Positions 1 through 9,274 of a DNA stretch of 64,000 bases are shown here, piece by piece (position 1 is the stretch's first letter; each line of letters starts with the position of its first letter). Made by a program: the position numbers and the translations under genes. The notes under the pieces are model-generated. The model was given only the letters and a program-made list of their open reading frames with translations. It was not told where the DNA came from and ran no database searches. Origin of the DNA: Paraflavitalea sp. CAU 1676. GTDB taxonomy: Bacteria; Bacteroidota; Bacteroidia; Chitinophagales; Chitinophagaceae. The stretch covers positions 186,001-250,000 of the forward strand of contig NZ_JARHUJ010000001.1 in assembly GCF_029223285.1 (NCBI RefSeq), given 5' to 3'.

Positions 1-2
1 AA

Positions 3-194
3 GGAAAGAATGTCGTGGTATCGGTGATAGCGCCCAGTACCATCGATACGCCCGCCAACAGGGCCGATATGCCCAAAGCCGATTTTGAAAGCTGGGTAAA
101 GCCTGCCGAGATTGCCGAAGTATTGGAATTCATTTGTTCCGGGAAAAGCGACCCACTTAGAAAATCGGTGTATCACCTCTACGGAAACGCCTAA
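3..194 (+). CDS. Short-chain dehydrogenase/reductase, C-terminal part (partial)
   Basis: Only the last 63 codons lie in the window; the gene runs in from the left edge in frame 3 and ends in TAA. The visible peptide carries APSTIDTPANRADMP followed by WVKPAEIAEVLEFICS. This is the substrate-loop and final-helix pattern of classical SDR oxidoreductases close to the dihydropteridine-reductase-like group, where the xxPxxIDTPANR stretch follows the catalytic Tyr-Lys. The catalytic residues and Rossmann nucleotide-binding site lie outside the window, so cofactor and substrate cannot be judged. A strong hairpin follows the stop codon. Confidence 0.75.
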   Translation, partial: GKNVVVSVIAPSTIDTPANRADMPKADFESWVKPAEIAEVLEFICSGKSDPLRKSVYHLYGNA

Positions 195-221
195 GTTCAG
201 TTTATCCCGAACGCAATAAAA

Positions 222-248
222 AAGGTGTAAAGAGCCTCTTTACACCTT
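222..248. terminator. Bidirectional intrinsic terminator
   Basis: The arms AAGGTGTAAA and TTTACACCTT are perfect inverted repeats around a GAGCCTC centre, flanked by an A-run on the left and a T-rich stretch on the right. It lies between the convergent SDR gene and the CBM48 gene, so it can serve both. Confidence 0.8.
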
Positions 249-269
249 AATCTTTTTCGCTTGATGTGA

Positions 270-566
270 TCACACAGTGAGTACGCTGTTCCAGCCGGTT
301 ACACCATCGGGTTCGCGCAACCGGTTTTCAATGTCCTCCGTCCACATCCTTCCGTCAATAAAAAATTTGTAGTGATACTTTCCTTCTGGCAGCATGGGGA
401 TTTCAACGAGCCAGTCACCATCTTTGGTTTGGCGCATTTGAAATTCATCCAGGGCCCAGTGGTTAAAAGTACCGGCCAGGGTAATTTGGCCTGCACAGCT
501 GTTGCGGATGTGGAATTCGATCGTCTTCTTCCGCTTGTTGATGTACGGCGATTGATGCGGTTTCAT
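270..566 (-). CDS. Small glycogen-binding (CBM48/AMPK-type) domain protein
   Basis: A 98-residue protein that is essentially one CBM48 (isoamylase N-terminal / AMPK glycogen-binding) domain. Visible hallmarks are AGTFNHWA, the conserved GxFNxW signature, then DGDWLVEIPMLPEGKYHYKF and FIDGRMW, the second carbohydrate-binding strand pair. There is no catalytic domain and no signal peptide, so a cytosolic glycan-sensing or glycogen-associated role is inferred. The ATG is supported by an AGGAG Shine-Dalgarno sequence (plus-strand complement at 572-577), unusual in this window. It converges with the SDR gene, and no glycogen-metabolism gene is adjacent. Confidence 0.85.
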   Translation of the reverse strand: MKPHQSPYINKRKKTIEFHIRNSCAGQITLAGTFNHWALDEFQMRQTKDGDWLVEIPMLPEGKYHYKFFIDGRMWTEDIENRLREPDGVTGWNSVLTV

Positions 567-896
567 AGCTTCTCCTTTTTGAAAGTGACAGGATAGATGT
601 TGGATACCTCCGGGTATCGGCCATTGCTTTCATAAGGTCAGTGGAAAACGGGATTGATTAAAACGGGCTGATAAAACAAAGCGGGCGGGCAATCGATAAT
701 GCTAAGTAGTTAATCCAGGCAGAGCGCGAGTTCCATTACTTTCTAAAAGTTACGAACTGTTTTTTCATTCCTGAAGAATAAGGTCGGTTTTTTTATTAAA
801 AAGGCATGAACTGACAATCGGTTAACAATTCAACTGTCACAGGTGGAAAAATGCCGGTAGCAGATAGGCCCAGGTCGTCTGTGGAGTTAGTTGCGC
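567..896. other. Intergenic region, no gene seen
   Basis: AT-rich stretch upstream of the CBM48 gene containing T-runs near 790. I see no convincing reading frame, tRNA or repeat. It probably holds the promoter of the CBM48 gene on the minus strand, but no clear TAnnTTTG box is visible. Confidence 0.4.
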
Positions 897-928
897 AAAA
901 AAATAACCCCCGGTAAAACCAGGGGTCC
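897..928 (-). terminator. Intrinsic terminator, minus strand
   Basis: Read on the minus strand, a GC-rich stem (ACCCC/GGGGT with inner GG/CC pairs) is followed by TTATTTTTTT. It lies about 87 nt beyond the stop codon of the small gene at 1015-1260 and argues that this gene is transcribed as its own unit. Confidence 0.65.
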
Positions 929-1014
929 GAAAGCAGATTGGATGTGCCATTTTGTGGCTGATTTCCAAATAACAGGGTACGGAATGAAATATGATAATGC
1001 TGCCGGCGAAGGGA

Positions 1015-1260
1015 TTAATTGGGTATCCGCAGGCGACTGGCCGAGGCACTTTTCATGCGCAGACTATCCACCACACATTGAAGCTTGGAAAGCTGTTTCG
1101 AAAGCTGGAGGTTCACCGATAAAATAGAATCATTTTGAAGGATCAGCGAATTGTTCTTGTGCACCAGCTTCGAATGCTTTTGCCCAAGGCTCACACTGGC
1201 CACAATGACCAGCACAAGACACAATAACGGAATCCAACGAAATAGAACCTGCTTATACAT
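1015..1260 (-). CDS. Small membrane-anchored coiled-coil protein, hypothetical
   Basis: An 81-residue product with an N-terminal hydrophobic segment (about residues 9-26, WIPLLCLVLVIVASVSL) followed by a polar, heptad-like stretch (residues 30-68, rich in Leu, Asn, Ser and Lys) that should form a coiled coil. The layout resembles FtsL/DivIC-type or other single-pass periplasmic coiled-coil proteins, but there is no diagnostic motif, so no function is assigned. It sits downstream of the two-component system on the same strand and has its own intrinsic terminator. Length and context make it plausible; homologue conservation is unknown. Confidence 0.5.
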   Translation of the reverse strand: MYKQVLFRWIPLLCLVLVIVASVSLGQKHSKLVHKNNSLILQNDSILSVNLQLSKQLSKLQCVVDSLRMKSASASRLRIPN

Positions 1261-1343
1261 ACCGAAAGTGATCAGTATTCAAATATGCCCCTTCGCGGTT
1301 AAACCCCGATTAAACAAGCATTAAAAGGCAATTAATTACGTCT

Positions 1344-2732
1344 CTAGTGGGCAGAGAAGGCTTTGACCGAAGGAAACTGGATGGTAAACACCGTACCCGC
1401 TTGTTGATCCGATTGAACGGTGATATTACCGCGGTGCAGGCTGATGATCCGCTTGGCCAGCGCAAGTCCCAATCCAAAACCCTTGATATGCGTGGCAGCG
1501 TTAGTGCGGTAAAATGGTTGAAAGATATGCTCGCGTTCCTCTTCGGCAATCACATCGCCGTGGTTCTTCACCTGGATGATCACCAGGTCGTTAGCAAAAG
1601 AAAGGTCCACCCACGATAAATGGTCAGGAGAGTACTTGCACCCATTCTCGACGATGTTTTTGAGGGAGCTGTACAGTAGGTCATTATTGCCGAAAACGAG
1701 GAACATTTTTTCATCTTCCGGAAAATCTCCGAAATGCAGTTCTACTTCGTACGAGGGGCTGATCTTGCGTACATCGCTCATCACCTTGAACAAGACCTCA
1801 TCGATCCGTATCTCATTGAGTTCGATCGTTCCCTGCGATCCCGTCTTCGCGATCTCCAGCAAGCTCTTGGTGAGCTGCCGCATCTGTTGCACATCCTCAT
1901 AGATCGAATGCATTACCTGTTGGTATTCATCGGTACTCCTGGTTTTCTGAAGCGTTACTTCCAGTTGGCTCGAAACCGAAGTGAGCGGAGTCGATAGTTC
2001 GTGTGAGGCATTGGAAATGAACCGTCGCTGGATCATGAATGACTCCTGCAGCCGGTTGAGTAACTCATTGAAAGTATTGGCCAGCAGGTGCAATTCATCT
2101 TGTCCGTTGCCGGCTTCAATGCGGTGCGAAAGATTCTGAGAGGAAATATCGTTCACTTCGCTGATCATTTGCTTCAGCGGTGTCAGCAATTGCCGTGAGA
2201 AAAGAAAGCCAACGATGGCCGCTGCCGCAATGCCGATCAGCAGGCTGATCACCAGTAACTTGCGCAATTGAGAAAGCCGGTTCCAGCCATCCGCATCGTA
2301 GGCCGCTACGACCACCACGATCCGGTTTACGGAATCGATATGGTGAAAAGCCAGCACATCCCGGTGGTTTACAGTATAATACGCCTCCCCGTTCAGCCGC
2401 GCTTTGTCGAGCATCGGGATATTCGTCGGTGGTGTACCCACGCCATCGGCATTGAATTCGTAAACCGGCTTGTTCAGGTAATTGAAAATAACAACGCTCT
2501 TGTCCTGCAGGGTATTCGTAGAGCCCGAATCCAGCCGGCGGAGCATGGTAGTGCTGCTGTCACCAAAATAGGTGTACAACTGCGCATTATTATTGGCACG
2601 CCCTTTCAGGCGCTTCTTGAACGTCTCAAAGCGCTCCAGTGAGGTAAAATAATAAATAGAAAAACTCAGCAGTAGCAGAATGGCCGTTACGAGCAGCGTG
2701 AAAAGAGCAGTTATTTTAAAATTGATCTTCAC
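1344..2732 (-). CDS. Two-component sensor histidine kinase
   Basis: A 462-residue inner-membrane kinase. TM1 is at about residues 8-28; a periplasmic sensor region of roughly 140 residues precedes TM2 (about 170-190, LVISLLIGIAAAAIVGFLF). A HAMP linker follows (about 190-245), then HisKA with the H-box SHELSTPL (His near 254) and HATPase_c with N-box NIVENGCKYSP and G2 box GFGLGLALAK. The usual DxGxGI G1 box is degenerate (NHGDVI), as in some CusS-like kinases. The gene starts immediately after the response-regulator stop codon, so the two are co-transcribed and form a pair. The signal is unknown; the topology fits an envelope sensor. Confidence 0.93.
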   Translation of the reverse strand: MKINFKITALFTLLVTAILLLLSFSIYYFTSLERFETFKKRLKGRANNNAQLYTYFGDSSTTMLRRLDSGSTNTLQDKSVVIFNYLNKPVYEFNADGVGTPPTNIPMLDKARLNGEAYYTVNHRDVLAFHHIDSVNRIVVVVAAYDADGWNRLSQLRKLLVISLLIGIAAAAIVGFLFSRQLLTPLKQMISEVNDISSQNLSHRIEAGNGQDELHLLANTFNELLNRLQESFMIQRRFISNASHELSTPLTSVSSQLEVTLQKTRSTDEYQQVMHSIYEDVQQMRQLTKSLLEIAKTGSQGTIELNEIRIDEVLFKVMSDVRKISPSYEVELHFGDFPEDEKMFLVFGNNDLLYSSLKNIVENGCKYSPDHLSWVDLSFANDLVIIQVKNHGDVIAEEEREHIFQPFYRTNAATHIKGFGLGLALAKRIISLHRGNITVQSDQQAGTVFTIQFPSVKAFSAH

Positions 2733-3422
2733 CTAAGCATGTTCTTTTAGAATATAGCCCATGCCTACCTGCGTATGGATCAGCTTCGAGTCGAAATCCT
2801 TATCCAGCTTTTTGCGTAAGAAATTTACATACACGTCGATCACGTTGGTCTTGGTGTCGAAATCGATGTCCCAGACGTTCAAAGCGATATCGGCCCGCGA
2901 AACAACCCGGTTCTTGTTGCGCACCAGGAACTCCAGCAATTGAAACTCTTTGGCGGTCAGCGAAATGGGTTTCTCCGCACGCGTAACCTCTTTACTGTCC
3001 AGGTTCATGACCAGGTCAGCCACCTTCAGCATATTGCCGCTGGGAACATTCTGGTAGATCCGCTTCAGCAAAGCCCTGATACGCACCAGCAACTCCTTGA
3101 AGTCGAAAGGTTTTACGATATAATCATCCGCGCCGGCGTCAAAACCCTCAATCTTGTCCTCCGTGGCGCTCAATGCCGTAAGCATTACCACAGGAATGCG
3201 CTCATCTCTTTTCCGGATCTCCTTGCAAAGCTCGTAGCCGTTCATGCCCGGCAGGTTGATGTCGAGGATCACCAGGTCAAATGAATACGTTTCGATCATT
3301 TTTTTCCCGATGAGACCGTCATACGCAACCTCCACATGGTACTGCTGCTCCATTAATCCTTTCTTAAGGGCCTCCGCTATCTTTTTCTCATCCTCTACCA
3401 ATAAGATTTTAACTTCTTCCAT
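2733..3422 (-). CDS. OmpR/PhoB-family response regulator
   Basis: About 229 residues. The receiver domain (residues 1-120) shows KILLVEDEKK with the acidic pocket, the phospho-acceptor Asp in DLVILDINLPGMNG, the Thr in MLTALS and the conserved Lys in DYIVKPFDF. The C-terminal winged helix (about 130-228) has the pattern LTAKEFQLLEFLVRNKNRVVSR and ends in VGMGYIL. I chose the ATG at 3422; a longer frame starts with TTG at 3449 but adds a non-conserved peptide. It directly precedes its cognate kinase and presumably controls its own operon and envelope or resistance genes not visible here. Confidence 0.95.
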   Translation of the reverse strand: MEEVKILLVEDEKKIAEALKKGLMEQQYHVEVAYDGLIGKKMIETYSFDLVILDINLPGMNGYELCKEIRKRDERIPVVMLTALSATEDKIEGFDAGADDYIVKPFDFKELLVRIRALLKRIYQNVPSGNMLKVADLVMNLDSKEVTRAEKPISLTAKEFQLLEFLVRNKNRVVSRADIALNVWDIDFDTKTNVIDVYVNFLRKKLDKDFDSKLIHTQVGMGYILKEHA

Positions 3423-3609
3423 ATCGTACGTAGATGATTGTATCGACAAAAATCAGAAATAGTTGCCATCCGGGGGATTCTCCCTATAAATATCGCATTA
3501 AAATGGAATTAAAATGACATGCCAGGGTCCTTTGTGCGGTTACGCACCAGGCATATTTCCGACACTAATCCACCCACCCGTAAGTGTTGCAGGCGTTCTC
3601 CTGCCTCCA

Positions 3610-3742
3610 AAAAATAAATCCGGATCACCGGTTTGCATGCTTTGCAGCAGTGGAGAGTTGCTGTTTAGCATTAACCGGCGATCCGGATTAAAACAATCAA
3701 ACAGTGTTGAACAATTCCGGGGAGCTGAAACCAGCCCCCCGG
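3610..3742 (-). terminator. Double hairpin / long-stem terminator downstream of the FG-GAP gene
   Basis: Just after the stop at 3751, a CCGGGG/CCCCGG hairpin lies at 3717-3742. Further on are two 17-nt arms (3617-3633 and 3673-3689), both containing ATCCGGAT. They match as inverted repeats at 16 of 17 positions around a 39-nt loop. Read on the minus strand the large stem is followed by TTTATTTTTT, so it should end transcription of the large gene and insulate the response regulator. Confidence 0.6.
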
Positions 3743-3750
3743 ATGATAGA

Positions 3751-6700
3751 CTATTCCAACACTATCTTAATAACCTGTTTATCTTTTGCAGTAGTTAACC
3801 GGAGAAGGTAGGTTCCTTTCAACCAGCTGGCTTCCCGGGCAATCACCATCACCTGGTTATTGCTGGTCACCGCTGCACGGAACGTTTTCATCAGCCGGCC
3901 ACTGCTGTTGAATAGTTCAATCTTATAATCACCGGCAGGCATGTGATTCCAGATCACCTGAAGCTGATCCCTCACCGGGTTGGGAGAAGCAATGATACCC
4001 TGACCTGCACGATCGCTACGAAGCAGCACGATCTTCGACAAAGCAAAGCGTTCATCCAGGTCTACCATTTTCAATCGGTAATAATTAACGGCCGCCTGAG
4101 GCTGCGGATCGGTAAACGAGTAATCCACCGGCCGGTCGCTATTGCCCTGTGCCGCCACTTTACCGATAGCCGAAAAATGGATACCGTCCGAACTGCGTTG
4201 TACTTCGAAGTAGCTCGATTGTTGTTCGGAAGCTGTAGTCCAGGAAAGCAGCACCACCCCGTTCGATTGGCGCCCGCTGAAAGCGGTAAGCGTAATGGGC
4301 AATTGCAACAGGTTATTGCGGAAGTCTCTGTCCGAACCGAGTATGCTTGCCTGCAAGGGGCCTTTTGAGCCCGCTGGTGCAGGACTGCCCATGCCAGCGG
4401 TGGTCACGTTAGGACCAGCAACCAGGTCAAACTTGTTGTCGATACCATCTGCGTCTGTATCTGCATTGGTCAAAGCCACATCGTCGTCCGCGATCTGGTT
4501 CAGGTTATAATCATGACCTTCCACAACGTCCATCATAAGGTCATTATCGCTATCTGCATCTAGATAATCCGGATTGTCGGTACCGTCATGGTTATACGGC
4601 GTAATACCGCCGCCAGTCGGCCCTTCATAAATATTCGCCAGGCCGTCGTTGTCGGTATCGCCTGCTGCAGGCAAGGAATAGCCGGTAGTAGATTGAGCTT
4701 CTACATTATCCGTAATACCATCGTTGTCAGAGTCGGCATCGAGCGCATTGTACTGGGTATCCGAGTCGGTATTCGCGGTAGTCGGATTGCCATTGTAACG
4801 TCCGTCATTATTAGTATCGGTAGGCGTAGTTACAGCCGGAGTACCAGGACCAGCCGGATCGCTGGCGCCAGAATGGCCATTCTTCGGGTCAAGGCTGTTG
4901 GCAAAGCCGTCCGCATCGGCATCGGCAAAACCATCTATCAATGCATTGTTGTCTGCATCAGGCAGGCCGGCTTCCCGCAGATCCGAAATGCCATCGCCAT
5001 CGCTATCGAGGTCGATATTGTTGGGTAAAGCATCTCCATCAAAATCAGGAGCATTCAAACCATTACCCGAACCGGTAGCACCCGTATTGTTAGCATCGAT
5101 CGTCTGGGCCAGGCCGTCTGCATCTGTATCGGTAAAATTATCGAGGATGCCATCTCCGTTGGTATCCACGCCACCCGCTTCGATCACATCCGGAGTGCCA
5201 TCATTATCGGCATCGATATCGAAACTATTCGGAACACCATCACCGTCTTTATCGAAGGCAGTACAGATGCCATTGCCATTAAGACCACCGCAACCGGTAA
5301 AAGTGGGGTCCTGGTAATTGGGAATGCCATCTCCATCGGCATCGCCCGCAGGGTCTTGTGTTAAACCAAGCCCTGGATACTCCGCCAGGTCAGGTGTGCC
5401 GTCATTGTCGTCATCAAGGTCGATAGCATCAGGCACGCCATCATTGTCAAAGTCAAGGTCGATCGCCGTTAAGCAACCAAAGAAACCATACACACTGCCG
5501 ATACTATTGGTGAGGATGGTGTCCAGCACGCTGCCCACAATGCCGGTAAGGCCGCCCGAAACATTCAGCGTACCATTCGGAGCGCCGATCAGGAAGTCGG
5601 CATTGCCGTCACCATTTACATCGCCTGCAGCACTCACGCTGGTACCTACCAGGTTGGCTACAGAAAGCGCATTCGATTCCTGTACCAGGAACGAAGGCGA
5701 GTTGAGCGGACCAGTACCCGTACGTCCGTAATAAATATAAGCCTTGCCCGAAAGTGCATTGGCCGATACCAGGCCGAGTAAGCCGCTACCTAAACTGATA
5801 GCGGTACCGCCTGGTTCACCAATAATGATATCGTTAAGACCATCGCAGTTCATGTCACCAACACTATCCACGCTGAACCCATATAATAAGTTGCCTTGCA
5901 AGAGACCAAGAATGCCCGTACTGCGCGGACTGGTAAGTTGCGTTGCGCCCGTAGTCACAACACCGGTACCGCTGCCGTAGAACACATGCACTTTACCACT
6001 GGCAGATAACTGCGCCAGTAACAGCTCGGCCGATAAAGGCTCTCCCACCAGCACATCGCCAAATCCATCCCCATTCACATCGCCAGCATTACTGACGCTA
6101 TACCCAAACAGCGTTTGTGTGATCAACCCCGCGGGTGCCTGCAGCGTACTGTTGGCGCCCGAGGCTGTCGTGGCGGTAATGCCGGTGCCGCTGCCATGGA
6201 ACACAAAGGCCGATCCCACACTGGGTGGCAGCAAACCTACCGAAGCAGGAGCGCCAACGATCACATCCGAAAATCCATCGCCATTTACATTGCCGGCTGT
6301 GCTAACGCTAAAGCCAAACAAACCGCCAAGCAGGTTGCCGGTAATAGTGTGAGAAGGAGTAGCAGTAACACCGGTAGCGCTACCATGATAAATATCTACC
6401 CGGCCACCCAGTACGGGAGGCAACAAACGCGCAAAGGCTGGAGATCCTACAACGATGTCCGAATAAACATCCCCATTCACGCTGCCTGCATTGCTGACAC
6501 TGAAACCATAGAGAGGATTGGCAGGCACAAGTGCCAATACGCCAAAATCACTTTGGTTCAAACTGATATTGACCGACACGAGCGGTTCGGTATTAACATT
6601 GCCATCGAAAGTCGGCCCTCCATAATATACATAGATGCGGCCCACGGCTACACTTACACTGCTGATCAGCACCGTCAGATTCGTATGATCTCCCGGCGCA

Positions 6701-7809
6701 CCCACCACCACATCGTCAAAGCCATCACCATTCACATCACCCGCTGCCGATACACTGTAGCCAAACAAAGCGCCCACTTGCGTGGTCGGCTGTAACGCTT
6801 CATTGGGAGTAAGCGAAGGCCCGCCACCGCTGCCGTAATAAATAAAAGCTGCGCCCACAGAAGCCGCAGTGAATGTGCCGCCGCTGATGTTGATAATGTT
6901 GACAAAGGCCGGCGCGCCTATAATGATATCATCGATATTGTCACCGTTTACATCGCCAGCGCCGCTCACACTGGTGCCATACAAAACCGGCGTAGAAAGA
7001 TCATTAAGCAGCGGGAATAACAACCCATTACCACTATCTGTCCAGTTGGGGCCATGGTTAAGCGGATCGATGGTAATAGGATAGACTGCGTCTTTGTCAT
7101 CGGCAACGATCACAATATTTCCATCATCAGTGCTTTCAAACCTGGCGGCGATGGGTCGGTTATTGGCATCCCAGGCCCTCAGTTCGTCATAGACCAGCTT
7201 AACATCCTGGGGCTGGTCCATGGTATGCAAAATGATCTTGCCGGGGCTCGCAACAAAAGGTTGCAGGTCGCCCGAAACGTGGAGTTCAACCTGCAGCATG
7301 CCTTCACCACCGGGCCTTTGTTGCACAATGAAGTTTTGCCGCATACCACGCTCCTGATTGATGTACTGCGCCGCAAAACCATTGTAATAATAGAGAAGTT
7401 CATTGCCGTTGTGGACGATGTTGGTGGCAGTTGCCCGCTGCAGTTGTTGATTAGAACGGCCAACGCCGCCAAGTTCAAAGGTCGCTTCCCAGCGCTCGGT
7501 GGATCCTTCGGCAAAATGCAAAGGTTTAACTCGGTAACCGGCATCCGAAAAATAATAGGCCATATGTTGAGCGCGGTTGACAGCTCCATAGGCATGAGTT
7601 CCGTCCATCGGTTTCATGAAATACTCGCGTTCCTGCAAATGTTGCATAGCACGATTGTACCAGGCTTCCGATACATTCGAAGGAAGTGAAACAGACTCTT
7701 GTTTCGATTGAAGCAGAAATGAAGTGGAAGGAGTTTGCTGCGCAAAAGAAGTGAATGGCATGGCAGCACATAACAATCCTTTGCACAAGGAATGTACAAT
7801 TGGTCTCAT
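3751..7809 (-). CDS. Giant secreted FG-GAP / type-3 repeat protein with T9SS sorting domain
   Basis: A 1352-residue exported protein. A signal peptide (residues 1-23, ending SFAQ) precedes a region of about 230 residues. Then come seven FG-GAP/integrin-alpha units (about 265-775), each with the core GDVNGDGxxDxxxGAP, enough for one seven-bladed calcium-binding propeller. Next are many thrombospondin type-3-like Asp-rich calcium loops (about 780-1125, DxDNDGxxD). The C-terminus (about 1270-1352) has SPNPVRDQL, a type A T9SS sorting signal. It is therefore predicted to be secreted by the type IX system and attached to the cell surface, with adhesion or matrix contact as likely roles. It stands alone, closed by hairpins downstream. 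Long frames on the opposite strand are artefacts of its repetitive Asp/Gly codons. Confidence 0.92.
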   Translation of the reverse strand: MRPIVHSLCKGLLCAAMPFTSFAQQTPSTSFLLQSKQESVSLPSNVSEAWYNRAMQHLQEREYFMKPMDGTHAYGAVNRAQHMAYYFSDAGYRVKPLHFAEGSTERWEATFELGGVGRSNQQLQRATATNIVHNGNELLYYYNGFAAQYINQERGMRQNFIVQQRPGGEGMLQVELHVSGDLQPFVASPGKIILHTMDQPQDVKLVYDELRAWDANNRPIAARFESTDDGNIVIVADDKDAVYPITIDPLNHGPNWTDSGNGLLFPLLNDLSTPVLYGTSVSGAGDVNGDNIDDIIIGAPAFVNIINISGGTFTAASVGAAFIYYGSGGGPSLTPNEALQPTTQVGALFGYSVSAAGDVNGDGFDDVVVGAPGDHTNLTVLISSVSVAVGRIYVYYGGPTFDGNVNTEPLVSVNISLNQSDFGVLALVPANPLYGFSVSNAGSVNGDVYSDIVVGSPAFARLLPPVLGGRVDIYHGSATGVTATPSHTITGNLLGGLFGFSVSTAGNVNGDGFSDVIVGAPASVGLLPPSVGSAFVFHGSGTGITATTASGANSTLQAPAGLITQTLFGYSVSNAGDVNGDGFGDVLVGEPLSAELLLAQLSASGKVHVFYGSGTGVVTTGATQLTSPRSTGILGLLQGNLLYGFSVDSVGDMNCDGLNDIIIGEPGGTAISLGSGLLGLVSANALSGKAYIYYGRTGTGPLNSPSFLVQESNALSVANLVGTSVSAAGDVNGDGNADFLIGAPNGTLNVSGGLTGIVGSVLDTILTNSIGSVYGFFGCLTAIDLDFDNDGVPDAIDLDDDNDGTPDLAEYPGLGLTQDPAGDADGDGIPNYQDPTFTGCGGLNGNGICTAFDKDGDGVPNSFDIDADNDGTPDVIEAGGVDTNGDGILDNFTDTDADGLAQTIDANNTGATGSGNGLNAPDFDGDALPNNIDLDSDGDGISDLREAGLPDADNNALIDGFADADADGFANSLDPKNGHSGASDPAGPGTPAVTTPTDTNNDGRYNGNPTTANTDSDTQYNALDADSDNDGITDNVEAQSTTGYSLPAAGDTDNDGLANIYEGPTGGGITPYNHDGTDNPDYLDADSDNDLMMDVVEGHDYNLNQIADDDVALTNADTDADGIDNKFDLVAGPNVTTAGMGSPAPAGSKGPLQASILGSDRDFRNNLLQLPITLTAFSGRQSNGVVLLSWTTASEQQSSYFEVQRSSDGIHFSAIGKVAAQGNSDRPVDYSFTDPQPQAAVNYYRLKMVDLDERFALSKIVLLRSDRAGQGIIASPNPVRDQLQVIWNHMPAGDYKIELFNSSGRLMKTFRAAVTSNNQVMVIAREASWLKGTYLLRLTTAKDKQVIKIVLE

Positions 7810-8233
7810 AGTAAGCGTTTTAGTATGTTAGAAGCGGAGTAAAAAGAATAAGGATCACGGGCAGCTCATCGTTGCCTTACAGAGTTGCAGTGACAATACG
7901 TTACCATAGTAGAAAGAGGAGATGCCATCAAGCCAGGTAGGGTACGCAAATTCAATCATGCCTGGAATAGCACTATACTCTTTCTTATTTGTGGTTTTTC
8001 AGTGTTCACATAATAAGAGAATACAACCCGCTGCCATGCGGGATCAAGCTAAGGTTTTGAGTGTTGGCAAGAGTCCTTGCCGGGAGCAACTTTCAGAGAG
8101 ACTTTAACCAATGATGAAGTGAAATGAACTATACTGATGGTGCGATAAAATTATGCCATTTTTTTAAATAACAAAATGCTTACAATATTAAATTTGAGAT
8201 GGACCAATTTTCGGTCATACGTATAGTACGTAA
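7810..8233. other. Intergenic region between the FG-GAP and AraC genes
   Basis: An AT-rich spacer upstream of the FG-GAP gene and downstream of the AraC gene. It contains a small perfect hairpin (GGCAAG / CTTGCC, 8066-8081). A 61-codon open frame at 7922-8107 has no recognisable content and is not called. No terminator for the AraC gene is obvious. Confidence 0.4.
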
Positions 8234-9274
8234 TTACACAGTTGTTAGATTTCTTTTCTTTAAACTACCAGGCGAATAACCATGATGTTTCTTAAAGATC
8301 CATATGAAATTACTCACCTTTTCATATCCCAGCCTATTGGCTGTCTGATACACTGTAATAGGCTGCTCCTGCAAAAGATTCTTGGCCAACTGCATTTTCT
8401 TCTCGAGATAATATACATACAGGCTCTTGCCAAAAATGATCTTGAAGTGTCGCTTGAGGGTCGATTCACTTAAGGAAACCTGCTGCGCAATATCATTCAT
8501 ACTCGGCAGGTTCGCCTCAAGATGTGCATTGAGAATAGCTTCAGCTTCCATTACCTTAATGAAATGCGCATCTGAATTGCCCGGAGCTTGAGACACCCGG
8601 TTGTTTAAACTTTTATTGATGAAATCAACGAGTAGGTTACGCACCAGTTGATCGGTGGAAACAGCCTGCCTGCTGGAATTCATCAATGCTTCAAATAACA
8701 TGTTCACCTGGGTAATAACATGTGCAGTACACAAATGATTTAAGATGAGCGGATGTTCCTGCTGGCGCACCCGGTCAAGCAGATTCTCAAGGGGAAGATC
8801 AGCACGCTGAAATTGCTGTGCCAGCCAAAAAGTAGTTGTACTGATTTCTAATACCTGCACGGGTTGATAGGGAGCAACATCATACAAAACATCCACGCTG
8901 TTCGCCACCATCAGCGTGCTCCTCGTCTCGGCCTGGTTGTACTGTTCATGGCCCGCAACACTTTTCAGCCGGCAGGCATCCGGTGTCATCACAAAAACGA
9001 TCGAAAAATTCTTGTGGTCAGCCCGGTTGCCGCGTTTGAACAGTTCAATGGAGTGATTGAAGATCACATTCCAGGTTCGGATACAACAGCCTGGCTCCAT
9101 CCGGTGTTTCTTTACAACGCCCTTGGCCACACCGCCGGAGATAAGGATCTCATCGCTGCCCCTAAGCTCCCCGTTTAAAACTTTGGCTAGTTGTTCAAAA
9201 TCCTGTTCGCAGTCCATTGCGGGAAACGGAATGCTGTAATGCCTCGTCGATAAATGCTGGTTCGTGGAGATCAT
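8234..9274 (-). CDS. AraC-family transcriptional regulator
   Basis: A 346-residue cytosolic regulator. The N-terminal ~230 residues have no recognisable motif and should be the ligand or dimerisation part. The C-terminal ~100 residues contain the paired helix-turn-helix of the AraC/XylS family: MNDIAQQVSLSESTLKRHFK and the second unit TANRLGYEKVSNFIWIFKKHHGYSPG, where the GY/F..S.F...FKK..G.SP pattern is diagnostic. The regulated genes are not adjacent in an obvious way; the upstream region is a 0.9-kb gap. The size and sequence style match many Bacteroidota AraC regulators of unknown ligand. Confidence 0.9.
   Translation of the reverse strand: MISTNQHLSTRHYSIPFPAMDCEQDFEQLAKVLNGELRGSDEILISGGVAKGVVKKHRMEPGCCIRTWNVIFNHSIELFKRGNRADHKNFSIVFVMTPDACRLKSVAGHEQYNQAETRSTLMVANSVDVLYDVAPYQPVQVLEISTTTFWLAQQFQRADLPLENLLDRVRQQEHPLILNHLCTAHVITQVNMLFEALMNSSRQAVSTDQLVRNLLVDFINKSLNNRVSQAPGNSDAHFIKVMEAEAILNAHLEANLPSMNDIAQQVSLSESTLKRHFKIIFGKSLYVYYLEKKMQLAKNLLQEQPITVYQTANRLGYEKVSNFIWIFKKHHGYSPGSLKKRNLTTV

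Noticed and set aside
4588-5731. Long plus-strand open frames opposite the FG-GAP/type-3 repeat region
   Set aside because: They mirror repetitive Asp/Gly codons of the real minus-strand gene and have no family content; low-complexity Ser/Pro/Ile output is an artefact.
7922-8107. 61-codon plus-strand frame
   Set aside because: No motif, sits in AT-rich spacer, no terminator or ribosome site.
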